A DNA stretch of 64,000 bases from positions 3,182,304 to 3,246,303 of the forward strand of contig NZ_KB889963.1 in the NCBI RefSeq assembly GCF_000372845.1, read 5' to 3'. The position numbers and the translations under genes are program-made. This document shows, piece by piece, positions 9,131-18,852 of this stretch. Under the pieces are notes generated by a model. The model was not told the origin of the DNA. It did no database searches and worked only from the letters and a program-made list of their open reading frames with translations. Position 1 is the stretch's first letter; each line of letters begins with the position of its first letter. Source of the stretch: Methylocystis rosea SV97 (lineage in GTDB: Bacteria; Pseudomonadota; Alphaproteobacteria; Rhizobiales; Beijerinckiaceae).

Positions 9131-10624
9131 CTAAAATCTCGGCAGGTTGGGAAAGGGCATTTTGCCGCCCGAGACATGCATCATCCCGAGTTCAGCGCAA
9201 CGATGCAGCGTCGGAAACACCTTGCCCGGATTGAGCCGGCCCTCCGGGTCAAAGGCGCATTTGAGCCGCATCTGCTGCGCGAGATCCACTTCGGTGAACA
9301 TCTCGCCCATGAGGTCACGCTTCTCGACGCCGACGCCATGTTCGCCAGTGAGAACGCCGCCCAGCGAGACGCAGAGGCGCAAGATGTCGAAACCGAGCTT
9401 TTCCGCGCGCTCAATGTCGCCCTCTTTCGACGCGTCATAGAGAATGAGCGGGTGGAGATTGCCGTCGCCGGCGTGAAACACATTGGCGACGCTAAGCCCC
9501 TGCTCCTTGGCGAGCCGATCCATGCCGGCGAGCGCTTCCGGCAGCCGCGCCCGCGGGATCGTGCCGTCCATACAAAGATAGTCGGGCGCGATGCAGCTCA
9601 CCGCCGGAAAGGCGTTCTTGCGTCCTGCCCAGAACTGCAGACGCTCGGCCTCGCTCGTCGACGCCCGGATCGTCGTCGCCCCTTCTTCACGCGCGATATC
9701 CTGCACGACGCCGACGAGATGATCGACTTCGGCCTGCGGCCCGTCGAGTTCGACGATGACCAGCGCTGCGGCGTCGAGCGGATAGCCGCAGGGTTGGAAG
9801 CGCTCGACCGCATGGATCGTCGCCTTGTCCATCATTTCGAGGCCAGCGGGGATGACGCCGCGCGCGATGATCGCGCCGACGCAGCGCGCCCCCGCCGCCA
9901 CGCTCGCAAAGCCGAGCAGCAATCCCCGCGCCATGGGCGGCTTTTGCAGCAGCCGCACCGTCACCTCGGTGACGACGCCGAGCAAGCCTTCGGAGCCGGT
10001 CATCAGGCCGATGAGATCATATCCCTCGGTGTCGAGATGCTTGCCGCCGAGCCGGATGAACTCGCCGCCCATCAGCACGACGTCGAGTCCGAGAATGTTA
10101 TTGGTCGTCAGTCCGTATTTCAGACAGTGAACGCCGCCGGCGTTCTCGGCGACATTGCCGCCGATCGAACAGGCGATCTGCGACGACGGATCCGGCGCAT
10201 AATAGAAGCCCTGCGCTTCAACGGCTTTGGAGATCGCGAGATTTTGAACGCCTGGCTGGACGCGCGCGCAGCGGTTTTCGTAATCGATTTCGAGAATGCG
10301 ATTGAACTTGGACATGCCGAGAAGAATGCCGTCCTCGAGCGGCATCGAACCGCCAGACAGCGACGTGCCGGCGCCGCGGGGCACGACCTTGACGTTCATC
10401 TCGGCGGCGAGCGCCATGATCGCGCGCACCTGTTCAACGCTCTCCGGCAGCGTGACGACCAGCGGGAGCGCCCGATACATGGTGAAGGCGTCGCATTCGT
10501 AGGCGCGACGCGCTACCTCGTCGACGATCAGGCTTTCGCGCGGCAGTATGGCCGCGAGGCGCGCAATGAGTTCATTGCGCCGCGACATAATCGCCGGCTC
10601 GGGCTTCGGCATGAGAAGCGTCAT
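9131..10624 (-). CDS. glcD: GlcD, glycolate oxidase catalytic FAD subunit
   Basis: GlcD oxidises glycolate to glyoxylate. The 497-residue protein has an FAD-binding domain with VVPRGAGTSLSGGSMPLEDG near 95-115 and DPSSQIACSIGGNVAENAGG near 150-170. The C-terminal FAD-oxidase domain has VANVFHAGDGNLHPLILYD and GGVLTGEHGVGVEKRD, with the conserved catalytic-site histidines. The start at 10624 follows GGAGGCG. It is the first gene of the glcDEF operon, divergent from divK. Confidence 0.96.
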   Translation of the reverse strand: MTLLMPKPEPAIMSRRNELIARLAAILPRESLIVDEVARRAYECDAFTMYRALPLVVTLPESVEQVRAIMALAAEMNVKVVPRGAGTSLSGGSMPLEDGILLGMSKFNRILEIDYENRCARVQPGVQNLAISKAVEAQGFYYAPDPSSQIACSIGGNVAENAGGVHCLKYGLTTNNILGLDVVLMGGEFIRLGGKHLDTEGYDLIGLMTGSEGLLGVVTEVTVRLLQKPPMARGLLLGFASVAAGARCVGAIIARGVIPAGLEMMDKATIHAVERFQPCGYPLDAAALVIVELDGPQAEVDHLVGVVQDIAREEGATTIRASTSEAERLQFWAGRKNAFPAVSCIAPDYLCMDGTIPRARLPEALAGMDRLAKEQGLSVANVFHAGDGNLHPLILYDASKEGDIERAEKLGFDILRLCVSLGGVLTGEHGVGVEKRDLMGEMFTEVDLAQQMRLKCAFDPEGRLNPGKVFPTLHRCAELGMMHVSGGKMPFPNLPRF

Positions 10625-10863
10625 GGACTCGCGCCTCCAACGCGAGCGAGAGCGCTGCTGAACCTGCAGCTATTCGCCTAAGCGGAGCATGGACCCTGCT
10701 CCGGGCTACGCCCTATGGTCCGAACGTTTAGAGGAGCCTCGAATTGCCCGCAAGCATGGCCCGATCGCGCAACCATTAGAAATGCGCGGATTTCTGGCGC
10801 TTTTCATTAATCCGCCTATGCTAGGTGAGATCGATCGCACGCGGAAACACGGGCCGAAGGGAA

Positions 10864-11238
10864 ATGACCAAGACCATCCTCATCGTCGAGGACAACGAGC
10901 TCAATATGAAGCTCTTTAATGATCTCTTGGAAGCCAACGGCCATGCGACGCTGCAAACAAAGAGCGGCTTCGAGGCGATATCCCTCGCGCGCAACCACCG
11001 GCCGGATCTGATCCTGATGGACATCCAGCTGCCCGAGATCAGCGGTCTGGAAGTCACCCGCATGCTCAAGGAGGACGATGATCTGCGCGCCATTCCCGTC
11101 ATCGCGATCACCGCCTTCGCGATGAAGGGCGACGAGGAAAAGATCCTACAGGGCGGCTGCGAAGCCTATTTGTCGAAACCCATTTCCGTGGCGAAATTCT
11201 TGGAAACGGTGAATTCCTTTCTCGCAGAGAAGCGCTGA
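10864..11238 (+). CDS. divK: DivK, single-domain cell-cycle response regulator
   Basis: DivK is the phospho-receiver that couples the DivJ/PleC kinases to CtrA control in alphaproteobacteria. The 124-residue protein is one receiver domain: acidic pocket [20 protein letters not shown], phospho-acceptor D53 in [11 protein letters not shown], the switch Thr in [11 protein letters not shown], and Lys in [14 protein letters not shown]. These match DivK closely. Start [12 protein letters not shown] at 10864 follows GAAGGGA. pleD, often adjacent in other genomes, is absent here, and tRNA-Ala follows instead. Confidence 0.96.
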   Translation: MTKTILIVEDNELNMKLFNDLLEANGHATLQTKSGFEAISLARNHRPDLILMDIQLPEISGLEVTRMLKEDDDLRAIPVIAITAFAMKGDEEKILQGGCEAYLSKPISVAKFLETVNSFLAEKR

Positions 11239-11520
11239 GAGCTCTGTCTTCACATGAGCGCGCGCGTTCGCCTCGTTAACGATCTGCCCGCGAAGGGCCG
11301 CGCATCGTGCTGCCGTTACCGTGTCGGCTCTTGATCGGCCCGGCCGCGGCGTCCGGTCTGGAGTCGGGCGCAGACGACTTCCATCGCCAGCCCGTCGATG
11401 GTCCGGCCCGCCGGAGCGGCTGCCCTCTTGAGCGGGCTTGCAGGCGACGCACGGCTGAACTATACAGCGCGCGACGACGTCAAGCCGTCCGGCCTCCCCC
11501 AAGAGGCGTCCGAATAGATC

Positions 11521-11596
<76 letters not shown>

Positions 11597-11938
11597 CTAT
11601 CCTAATTCGCTGTTTTAAAGTGATTTTTCGAAGAAACCAACGAAATGGTTCTCGACAAATCCCCGATTTGGCCCTAGCCGAATCGCAAGAGCGCCGCGCA
11701 GCCTCTGAACCTCGCGGTTTGTCTCGGCGTGCGAAAATTGTTTTGGCCCCGAAACGGGCGATCCGGCGACGAAACCCTGGCGCGAGGGACCCGTTCAAAG
11801 ACGCTCAGCACGGACTGGAACCAAATGCGATCTCCGACATGGGATGGCGCCGATCTCGCGACAGCGGCGCTGCCTGCCAGTGAGGTCGGGTGACGCCCAG
11901 CGCGCAGGGCGACACTTCCATAGAAAAGGACATGCGAA
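11597..11938. other. Intergenic region after tRNA-Ala
   Basis: This 342-bp stretch has no convincing gene. Short frames on both strands lack ribosome sites and known families. No strong terminator hairpin follows the tRNA and no attachment-site duplicate of the tRNA 3' end was noticed nearby, so integration at this tRNA is not supported here. Confidence 0.4.
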
Positions 11939-12295
11939 ATGAAATCACGACTATCCATTGCGACGACCATATTGTTCTGCTCGGGTTGGGCCTTCGCTGA
12001 AGATGCGCCGGTGACATATCAATGCGAGGTCTCGGCTCAACAGAGCGATTCAAGCCAGTCCGCGCCATTTTCCATTGAGATCAGAGGCGCTGCGGTGAAG
12101 CTGAGTAACGTCAGCGCCCTTGATGGCAATTTTTCCCTCATTCGGAAGAATGACGCCTATTACGTCTTTAAAAATAAGAAAAATCAGGGAGGCAACATCA
12201 ACCGTTCCAACGGCGCTGTGGAATTATATGCCGTGAACGCCGCTTCCCATGAGATGACGGTCTCCATCAACGGCGCGTGTGTCGAACAGAAATGA
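11939..12295 (+). CDS. Small secreted protein of unknown function
   Basis: A 118-residue product with a clear signal peptide (MKSRLSIATTILFCSGWAFA, cleavage before EDAPVTY). The mature part is about 98 residues of strand-rich sequence (VTYQCEVSAQ, FSIEIRGAAVKLSNV, HEMTVSINGACVEQK) with two cysteines, at the start and near the end, that could form a disulfide. AAAAGGAC precedes the ATG. It stands alone between tRNA-Ala and the Mo-enzyme genes. I recognise no family, and a periplasmic location is the only supported inference. Confidence 0.65.
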   Translation: MKSRLSIATTILFCSGWAFAEDAPVTYQCEVSAQQSDSSQSAPFSIEIRGAAVKLSNVSALDGNFSLIRKNDAYYVFKNKKNQGGNINRSNGAVELYAVNAASHEMTVSINGACVEQK

Positions 12296-12414
12296 CCTAG
12301 CATTTCGAGCCACCGTGCTCCTCTCCGCTCGATTCGATTTGCGATGCTCTCCTGAAGCTGCAAGGGAACCAATCCTAATGCTGGCGGTTCTAGCTCCGCG
12401 TTCTTGGATCAGCC

Positions 12415-12936
12415 ATGCAGGGAAAACCACAGGCGACATCGCGCCCTCCTGAGCGAAGCTTGCCGCCGAAGCTCGAGGTGGGCTTGCACGTCAATGGCGT
12501 GGAACGCCGCGTAGTCCTGCGGCCGTGGACCACCCTCCTCGACGCCCTTCGTGAACATCTAGACCTCACCGGAACCAAGAAGGGTTGCGACCACGGCCAA
12601 TGCGGCGCGTGCACGGTGCTGATCAACGGACGGCGCGTGCTTTCATGTCTCACGCTCGCCGTCATGAAGGACGGCGCCAAGATCACCACCATTGAGGGAT
12701 TGGCGCAAAATGGCGAGCTGCATCCGCTTCAGACCGCTTTCATTTCGCATGACGGCTTTCAATGCGGCTACTGCACGCCCGGACAAATTTGCTCGGCGGT
12801 GGGACTGATCGCCGAGGGTCGCGCCAAGACGAGCGATGAAATCAGAGAATTGATGAGCGGCAATATTTGTCGCTGCGGCTGCTATCCCAACATTCTGGCG
12901 GCGATCGAGGCGGTCATGCAAGGAGCGCAGACATGA
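12415..12936 (+). CDS. paoA: 2Fe-2S subunit of a PaoABC-type molybdenum aldehyde oxidoreductase
   Basis: This 173-residue small subunit carries the two [2Fe-2S] clusters that pass electrons from the Mo site to FAD. The plant-ferredoxin-type motif is CDHGQCGACTVLINGRRVLSC-like at about 60-80. The second cluster is in CGYCTPGQ near 120 and CRCGCY near 153. E. coli PaoA has a Tat leader. Here the start at 12415 is preceded by an in-frame TAG at 12391-12393 and there is no twin-Arg segment, so the enzyme appears cytoplasmic. The stop overlaps the start of the FAD subunit (ATGA). Confidence 0.92.
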   Translation: MQGKPQATSRPPERSLPPKLEVGLHVNGVERRVVLRPWTTLLDALREHLDLTGTKKGCDHGQCGACTVLINGRRVLSCLTLAVMKDGAKITTIEGLAQNGELHPLQTAFISHDGFQCGYCTPGQICSAVGLIAEGRAKTSDEIRELMSGNICRCGCYPNILAAIEAVMQGAQT

Positions 12937-13949
12937 TCGATTTTGATTATGTCCGGGCGAACGACGTCGGCGACGCTCTTAGCCAGATCACGAAACACCA
13001 GGCTGCGAAGTTCATTGCAGGCGGCACCAATCTCATCGATCTGATGAAGGAGGACGTCGAACAACCGACGCGATTGATCGACATCACAGGGCTGCCGCTT
13101 AACGAAATTCATGAGACGCAAACAGGGGGGCTGAAGATCGGCGCCCTTGTACCCAACAGCGATCTTGCTTACGACGAACGCATCACAAAGCGCTATCCCC
13201 TTCTCTCGAGCGCCAATCTTGCGGGAGCCTCGCCTCAACTGCGCAACATGGCCTCGACCGGCGGCAATTTATTACAGCGAACGCGTTGTCTTTATTTTTA
13301 CGACACCGCGACTCCCTGCAATAAGCGACGTCCAGGGTCGGGCTGCGGGGCAGCAGAAGGCTTTAACCGCATGAATGCGATATTGGGTTGGAGCAAATCC
13401 TGTATCGCCGTTCACCCCTCGGATATGTGCGTCGCGCTTTCTGCGCTTGACGCCGTTGTCAATGTCGCCGGCCCGAAAGGCGATCGCGCCATCAAATCCA
13501 CCGATTTTCACCGTCTGCCGGGCGACACGCCCGAAATCGACACAAATCTTGCTCGTGACGAAATCATAACGGCGATCGAGCTGCCATCCGAGGAATTTCG
13601 TCGACATTACAGCTATCTGAAGATCCGCGATCGGTTGTCCTACGCTTTCGCACTTGTTTCCGTCGCTGCTGCTCTGAAGATTGAAGCAGGCGCGATTAAG
13701 TCCGCGCGCCTCGCATTGGGCGGGGTCGCCCACAAGCCCTGGCGCGCGCCTGACGCCGAGCAGAGTCTCGAGGGCAAGCAGCCTGATCGAAAGGCGTTCG
13801 TCCAAGCAGCCGATATCATCTTGCAGGGGGCTGTAGGCTTTGCCCATAATCGCTTCAAAATCGAACTTGCGCGGCGGGCGATCGTCCGCGCCCTTGAGCA
13901 GGCGGCCGCCGGAACGCCGCAGTCCCAGTCCGTGAAAGTGATCGTTTAG
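12933..13949 (+). CDS. paoB: FAD subunit (with 4Fe-4S loop) of the PaoABC-type oxidoreductase
   Basis: The 338-residue medium subunit starts MIDFDYVRANDVGDALSQI and has FAD-binding motifs AGGTNLIDLMK near 30 and LRNMASTGGNLLQRTRC near 104-120. After this comes the insertion typical of PaoB: CLYFYD, PCNKRRPGSGCGAAEG and SCIAVHPSDM, whose four cysteines hold an extra [4Fe-4S] cluster in the E. coli enzyme. That insertion separates it from ordinary xanthine dehydrogenase medium subunits. It lies between the 2Fe-2S and Mo subunit genes in one operon. Confidence 0.93.
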   Translation: MIDFDYVRANDVGDALSQITKHQAAKFIAGGTNLIDLMKEDVEQPTRLIDITGLPLNEIHETQTGGLKIGALVPNSDLAYDERITKRYPLLSSANLAGASPQLRNMASTGGNLLQRTRCLYFYDTATPCNKRRPGSGCGAAEGFNRMNAILGWSKSCIAVHPSDMCVALSALDAVVNVAGPKGDRAIKSTDFHRLPGDTPEIDTNLARDEIITAIELPSEEFRRHYSYLKIRDRLSYAFALVSVAAALKIEAGAIKSARLALGGVAHKPWRAPDAEQSLEGKQPDRKAFVQAADIILQGAVGFAHNRFKIELARRAIVRALEQAAAGTPQSQSVKVIV

Positions 13950-13958
13950 GTCCGCGCT

Positions 13959-16220
13959 ATGTCTGTTGGAACGAACGGCATCGGAAAGCCGGTCTCGCGA
14001 ATTGACGGCCCGGCAAAGGTCACGGGGCGGGCGAAATACGCCGCCGAATTCAGCGCGCCCGACCTCGCATACGGCTTTGTGGTCTCAAGCGCGGTCGCCA
14101 AAGGCCGAATTAAAAGCATAGATCGAAGCGCGGCGCTTGCTGTGCCCGGTGTGATCGAAGTGTTTGCCCACGACAACAGGCCTTCCCTCCCCTCTTCGCA
14201 TGAAAAATATACGGATCAAGTCGCCGCGCCGGGATCACCCTTCCGCCCGCTTTACGACGGCGAAATTCTGTTTTCGGGACAGCCCGTGGCGCTCGTCGTT
14301 GCGGAGGAGCTCGAAATTGCGCGCTTTGCCGCGAGTCTTGTCGATATAAGATATGAAACCGAAGCGACGGTCACCGATCTCGATATGCGGATCGACCAAG
14401 CTTTCGAGCCTGAGAAGAAACGAGCGCCGGAGTGGGATCCGCCCGCGCGCGGAGATGTCGACAGCGCCTTGTCGCGAGCGCCCACGAATATTCGAACAGA
14501 ATATCGCACGCCCGTCGAACATCACAACCCGATGGAAACCTTTGCGAGCACGGCGGTTTGGGAGAACGACGGCCGCCTCACGGTCTACGATAAAACGCAG
14601 GGCGCGCCCAATTGCCACGAATATTTATGTAGCGTGTTCGGCTTGGCCAAGGACAAAGTGCGGGTCTTGTCTCCCTATGTCGGCGGCGCCTTCGGAGCAG
14701 GCCTCAGGCCCAACTATCAGCTGTTCATGGCGGCGCTCGCCGCCATCGGCCTCAAGCGCTCTGTTCGAGTCACGCTGACGCGCCAGCAGATGTTCACGCT
14801 TGGCTATCGTCCGCAAACACTCCAGACGCTAACGCTGGGAGCCGAGAACGATGGGCGGTTGGTCGCTTTGAAGCACGATGCGATCGCCAATACGTCTCGG
14901 TTTGAAGACTACCAGGAACCCACCGTCGTTTGGTCTGGCGCGCTTTATCCATGCGATCATTCGACGGTCACGTCGAGGCTTGCGCGTTTCGATCTCTTCA
15001 CGCCTTGCGACATGCGGGCGCCCGGCGGCGCGGTCGGCATGTATGCGCTTGAAAGCGCTATGGACGAGCTCAGCTATGCGGTTGGCGTCGATCCCTTGGA
15101 ACTTCGCCTCAAAAACTATTCCGAGAGGGATCAGAACTATGGCAAGCCAATCTCCAGCAAGGCGTTGAGGGACTGTTATCTCCAGGGCGCCGAGCGTTTC
15201 GGCTGGTCCAAGCGTCGGCCCGAGCCGCGTTCGATGCGCGAGGGGCGCGAACTGATCGGCTACGGCATGGCGACGGGGATCTGGGAGGCGTTTCGCGTGC
15301 CGACGAGCGCGAGGGCGATTCTCGCGCCTGACGGGACATTGGAAATCGCCTGCGCGACGGCTGACATTGGCACCGGGACCTACACGATTCTAGCCCAGAT
15401 TGCCGCTGAAATGCTCGGCCTTCCACTCGACAAGGTGATCGTGAAGATTGGCGACTCAGATTTGCCGAGCGCGCCTGTCGAAGGCGGATCCTGGACAGCC
15501 GCCTCCGCGGGCTCCGCTGTGATGGAGGCATGTGACGGCCTGCGCAAGGAACTGCTCAAACGCGCTGGCGCGGTCAGCAACGCGCCGCTCAGAGGCGTCA
15601 ATCTGGCCGATCTCACGTGGGTCGACGGCGAAATCCGGATGACGAGCGACCCCTCGCGCGCCATGCTGCTGTCGGAAGCGCTACTCGGCCTCAACGGACC
15701 CATTACGTCGGAAGTGTCGTCGGCGCCAGACGAGCAGGTCTTGCAGGAGTACTCGCATTACGCGCATTCGGCGGTGTTCGCCGAGGTGCGGCTCGATGAG
15801 GAGCTTGGCATGTTGCGCGTCGCGCGCGTGGTCAGCGCGGTCGCCGCGGGCCGCATTTTGAATCCCAAAACGGCAAGGAGTCAGATCCTTGGCGCCGTGG
15901 TCGGCGGCATCGGCATGGCGCTTCACGAGGAGACGGTGATCGATCATCGATACGGCCGGTTCATGAACCACAATCTCGCCGAATACCACGTGCCGGTGCA
16001 TGCCGACGTCCACGCCATCGACGTTATTTTTGTCGACGAGCAGGAGCATCGGCTGAACCCGCTCGGCGTGAAGGGCGTCGGCGAGATCGGTATCGTCGGC
16101 ACGGCCGCCGCGATCGCCAATGCAGTCTTTCACGCCACCGGCGTGCGCGTCCGCGATCTTCCGATCACCATCGATAAGCGGCTCGAGCTGAGGCAGCCCA
16201 CGAGCAACCACGCGGCGTAA
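13959..16220 (+). CDS. paoC: Molybdenum-cofactor subunit of the PaoABC-type oxidoreductase
   Basis: The 753-residue catalytic subunit binds the Mo-pyranopterin and hydroxylates an aldehyde or related substrate. It begins MSVGTNGIGKPVSRIDGPAK with TGRAKYAAEF. Cofactor motifs include SPYVGGAFGAGLRPN near 240-254 and GGSWTAASAGSAVMEA near 510-525. The base-catalyst glutamate is in GVKGVGEIGIVGTAAA near the C-terminus. The arrangement and the 4Fe-4S partner point to a PaoC-like aldehyde oxidoreductase rather than xanthine dehydrogenase. The physiological substrate cannot be told from sequence. Confidence 0.93.
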   Translation: MSVGTNGIGKPVSRIDGPAKVTGRAKYAAEFSAPDLAYGFVVSSAVAKGRIKSIDRSAALAVPGVIEVFAHDNRPSLPSSHEKYTDQVAAPGSPFRPLYDGEILFSGQPVALVVAEELEIARFAASLVDIRYETEATVTDLDMRIDQAFEPEKKRAPEWDPPARGDVDSALSRAPTNIRTEYRTPVEHHNPMETFASTAVWENDGRLTVYDKTQGAPNCHEYLCSVFGLAKDKVRVLSPYVGGAFGAGLRPNYQLFMAALAAIGLKRSVRVTLTRQQMFTLGYRPQTLQTLTLGAENDGRLVALKHDAIANTSRFEDYQEPTVVWSGALYPCDHSTVTSRLARFDLFTPCDMRAPGGAVGMYALESAMDELSYAVGVDPLELRLKNYSERDQNYGKPISSKALRDCYLQGAERFGWSKRRPEPRSMREGRELIGYGMATGIWEAFRVPTSARAILAPDGTLEIACATADIGTGTYTILAQIAAEMLGLPLDKVIVKIGDSDLPSAPVEGGSWTAASAGSAVMEACDGLRKELLKRAGAVSNAPLRGVNLADLTWVDGEIRMTSDPSRAMLLSEALLGLNGPITSEVSSAPDEQVLQEYSHYAHSAVFAEVRLDEELGMLRVARVVSAVAAGRILNPKTARSQILGAVVGGIGMALHEETVIDHRYGRFMNHNLAEYHVPVHADVHAIDVIFVDEQEHRLNPLGVKGVGEIGIVGTAAAIANAVFHATGVRVRDLPITIDKRLELRQPTSNHAA

Positions 16221-17237
16221 ATGAATTATATCCCAGACCCCGGCCGGCCGAGAGACGCGCTGACGAGCGCCCGCAGGTGGCTGGAGGAATTCGGACAGGC
16301 GGCGTTGGCGACCGTCGTCTCCACCTGGGGCTCGTCGCCCGTACCGGTCGGCGGCCAAATGGCCATCGGTCCAGACGGACAATTCGAGGGCTCTGTCTCC
16401 GGCGGTTGCGTCGAAGCGGAAGTGATTACCGAAGCGGCGGACGTTCTGGCTCGCGACAGACCGAAGTTGCTAGAGTTCGGAGTCGGAGAGGAACTGGCGT
16501 GGAGGGCTGGCCTTCCCTGCGGCGGCGCGATCAGCATCTATGTCGAGCCGCTGCGTCGTGAGCGAGATTCAGCTTTTCTGGAGAGGGTGTTTTCAGCGCG
16601 CCGCGCGCGGTTGTCGCTTGCCGTGCTCACGACGCTTGCGACCGGCGCGCGACGCCTGTTTGACGCTGGGGAGCCGACGCCAAGTGATATCGCCCAATGC
16701 CTCCTTTCGAGTGAGAGTCGGCTTCTCTCGCTCGGCGATGCGCCGGTCTTCTTGCACGCGCTCACCCCGCCAGTTCGCGTGGTCATTGTCGGCGCGACGC
16801 ATGTCGGCCAGGTGCTTGCTGATTTGGCGAACCGTATTGGTTACGACGTCGTCGTCGTCGACCCGCGCGCCGCATTTGCAAGCGCCGACCGCCTCGGCGA
16901 TTTCAAAAGTCTCACCGACTGGCCTGAAAACTCGATGAAGTCCCTGGGGCTCGACCCAAGGACGGCGGTCGTCACTCTGACCCACGCCGCCGCGATTGAC
17001 GATGAAGCGCTCACCGAGGCGCTGCGCTGGCACTGCCTGTATATTGGAGCCCTGGGCTCGGCACGGACACACGCCAAGCGCCTGCAGCGTCTCACCGCCG
17101 CAGGCTTCAACGATACGGAGCTGGCGCGCATCAGCGCCCCGGTCGGACTGCCGATTGGCGCGAAGGGACCGGCCGAGATTGCCGTCTCGATTCTCGCGGA
17201 GATTGTGCAGGTCGCGCGCGAAACGAGGCAGATGTGA
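16221..17237 (+). CDS. XdhC/CoxI-family molybdenum cofactor insertion chaperone
   Basis: Proteins of this family bind Mo cofactor and load it into the large subunit of xanthine-dehydrogenase-type enzymes (PaoD in E. coli). The 338-residue product has the N-terminal XdhC-CoxI domain, with TVVSTWGSSPVPVGGQMAI near 31-49 and SGGCVEAEV near 58-66. It also has a C-terminal Rossmann domain with VVIVGATHVGQVLADLA near 175 and YIGALGSARTHAKRLQRL near 268. It starts immediately after the paoC stop (TAAATG) and overlaps mocA by 4 bp. Confidence 0.9.
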   Translation: MNYIPDPGRPRDALTSARRWLEEFGQAALATVVSTWGSSPVPVGGQMAIGPDGQFEGSVSGGCVEAEVITEAADVLARDRPKLLEFGVGEELAWRAGLPCGGAISIYVEPLRRERDSAFLERVFSARRARLSLAVLTTLATGARRLFDAGEPTPSDIAQCLLSSESRLLSLGDAPVFLHALTPPVRVVIVGATHVGQVLADLANRIGYDVVVVDPRAAFASADRLGDFKSLTDWPENSMKSLGLDPRTAVVTLTHAAAIDDEALTEALRWHCLYIGALGSARTHAKRLQRLTAAGFNDTELARISAPVGLPIGAKGPAEIAVSILAEIVQVARETRQM

Positions 17238-17842
17238 ATATCGCAGCTGTGCTTTTGGCTGCTGGCGCCTCAAAGCGGTTCGGGCAGGACAACAAACTTC
17301 TTTCCGACCTTGGCGGGAAGCCGCTCATACGCAGGGTGGCCGAAGCAGTCGTCTGCAGCGGCGTTGAAATCGTCGTTGTTACCGGCTGCGATCGCCCGCA
17401 GATCGAAAAAGCTCTCGAAGGCTTGCCGCTGCGAATTGCACACAATTTAAACTGGGAAAGCGGCATGGGATCGTCGATCGCCGTCGGCATAATGGCGCTC
17501 GGCCAGCAAACACAAGGGGCGTTTGTCGTCCCGGGCGATCTGCCCTTTTTGACATCAGATCTGATCAAAGACCTGACAGCCCTCTTTATGGAGAGCCGGG
17601 CAGCTTTGATCACCTATCCAACGACGTCCAAGGGCGAGCAGCGCAACCCGGTTTTGTGGCCCCGACGATTCTTCCCCTCGCTGGCGGTGCTTTCTGGATC
17701 GTCGGGCGCCAAGCATTTGCTGCAGAACTGCGAGGATTCTCAAAAGCAGGCGCACCTGTTTGATGAAAGCGCCTATGCCGACATCGACGCGCCCAGTGAT
17801 TTGGAAGCTGCGCGTTCGCGATTGACCATTGCGAATCTTTAA
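17234..17842 (+). CDS. mocA: MocA-like molybdenum cofactor cytidylyltransferase
   Basis: MocA adds CMP to Mo-molybdopterin to make the MCD form used by xanthine-oxidase-family enzymes. The 202-residue MobA-like nucleotidyltransferase has the glycine-rich loop LLAAGASKRFGQDNKLL at the N-terminus, NWESGMGSSIAVG near 75, GAFVVPGDLPFLTSDLI near 95, and QRNPVLWPRRFFPSL, which fits the MocA group. The GTG start (17234) overlaps the xdhC stop. It closes the five-gene Mo-enzyme operon. Confidence 0.88.
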   Translation: MNIAAVLLAAGASKRFGQDNKLLSDLGGKPLIRRVAEAVVCSGVEIVVVTGCDRPQIEKALEGLPLRIAHNLNWESGMGSSIAVGIMALGQQTQGAFVVPGDLPFLTSDLIKDLTALFMESRAALITYPTTSKGEQRNPVLWPRRFFPSLAVLSGSSGAKHLLQNCEDSQKQAHLFDESAYADIDAPSDLEAARSRLTIANL

Positions 17843-18028
17843 GAGCTTTTACGCGGCGCAAATTAAGCGCGCGCGAGGCGATAGATAGAGCAGCCGCGCG
17901 ACGACGTCCGGCCTTCTCGCCTCAAGACCCGCGCGACCTTGATCTGTGCGGCTCAAGCAATATGTTGCAGCATAAGCGCGATCAAGCGATCAATGTTCGA
18001 GGCGGGCTCCGGCGCAGGAGGTTCCATC

Positions 18029-18745
18029 ATGCCCTATGAGCTCTATTATTGGCCCGGCATTCAAGGACGTGGAGAGTTCGTGAGGCTGGTGCTGGAAGAA
18101 GCCGGCGCCAGCTACATTGACATGGCGCGCGAGCCAAACGCCGAGGCGACGCTTGTGGCTTTTCTCGAACGAGCCGACCTCGCCCATCCGTCATTCGCAC
18201 CGCCGTTCTTGAAAGACGGACAGGTGATCGTCGGACAGACTGCCGCGATACTGCTTTATCTCGGCGATCGTCACAATCTCGCGCCGAGCGACGCGGCGCA
18301 CAGACTTTGGGTTCATCAAATTCAATTGACGATCGCTGACTTGGTCGGCGAGGCTCACGACACCCATCATCCTTTGGGCGGGGATTTGTACTACGAGGAG
18401 CAGAAACTTGCGGCCTCACGCAGAGCGAAGTGGTTCCGCAAGGAACGGATACAAAAATATCTCGATTGGTTCGAAACGATCCTCGCCCGCAATCCCGACG
18501 GTGACGCGCACCTCGTCGGCGATACCTTAAGCTACGCCGACCTCTCCCTGTTCCAAACCGTCGAAGGCTTGCTCTATGCGTTCCCCAACACAACAAAAGC
18601 AGTTCTCGCCGCGTCGCCGCGCGTAGCCGCTCTTCGCGTGATGGTCGCGCAACGCCCGCGCATTCGCGCATACCTCAAGAGCGATCGCAGGGTGAAATTC
18701 AACGAGCAAGGTATATTTCGTCACTATCCTGAACTCGATGACTGA
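18029..18745 (+). CDS. Glutathione S-transferase family protein
   Basis: The 238-residue protein has an N-terminal thioredoxin-like GST domain: YELYYWPGIQGRGEFVRLVL at 3-22, FAPPFLKDG, and the glutathione-site QTAAILLYLGDRHNLAP. An all-helical C-terminal domain follows, with GDTLSYADLSLFQTVEGLLY near 165-185. A strong AGGAGG precedes the ATG at 18029, which fixes the start against a longer frame. It lies 107 bp upstream of egtB. A role in thiol or oxidative stress is inferred from the family and neighbours. Confidence 0.9.
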   Translation: MPYELYYWPGIQGRGEFVRLVLEEAGASYIDMAREPNAEATLVAFLERADLAHPSFAPPFLKDGQVIVGQTAAILLYLGDRHNLAPSDAAHRLWVHQIQLTIADLVGEAHDTHHPLGGDLYYEEQKLAASRRAKWFRKERIQKYLDWFETILARNPDGDAHLVGDTLSYADLSLFQTVEGLLYAFPNTTKAVLAASPRVAALRVMVAQRPRIRAYLKSDRRVKFNEQGIFRHYPELDD

Positions 18746-18852
18746 TCAGCGGGATCAATCCCTGCACGGACCTGAGATTGGCGGATCGCCCTATATGCTC
18801 ACCTTGTCGGGCGTCGCAGCTCGGGTTCGGCTTGCTTCTTGGAGAGATGTTG

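Noticed and set aside
8843-10681. A 612-codon plus-strand frame opposite glcD and glcE
   Set aside because: It is the antisense shadow of well-supported genes in GC-rich DNA. The sequence is Arg/Ala/His-rich without any family.
10684-10702. GGAGCA/TGCTCC hairpin upstream of glcD as a terminator or operator
   Set aside because: Only a 6-bp stem, no T-tract and no conserved context.
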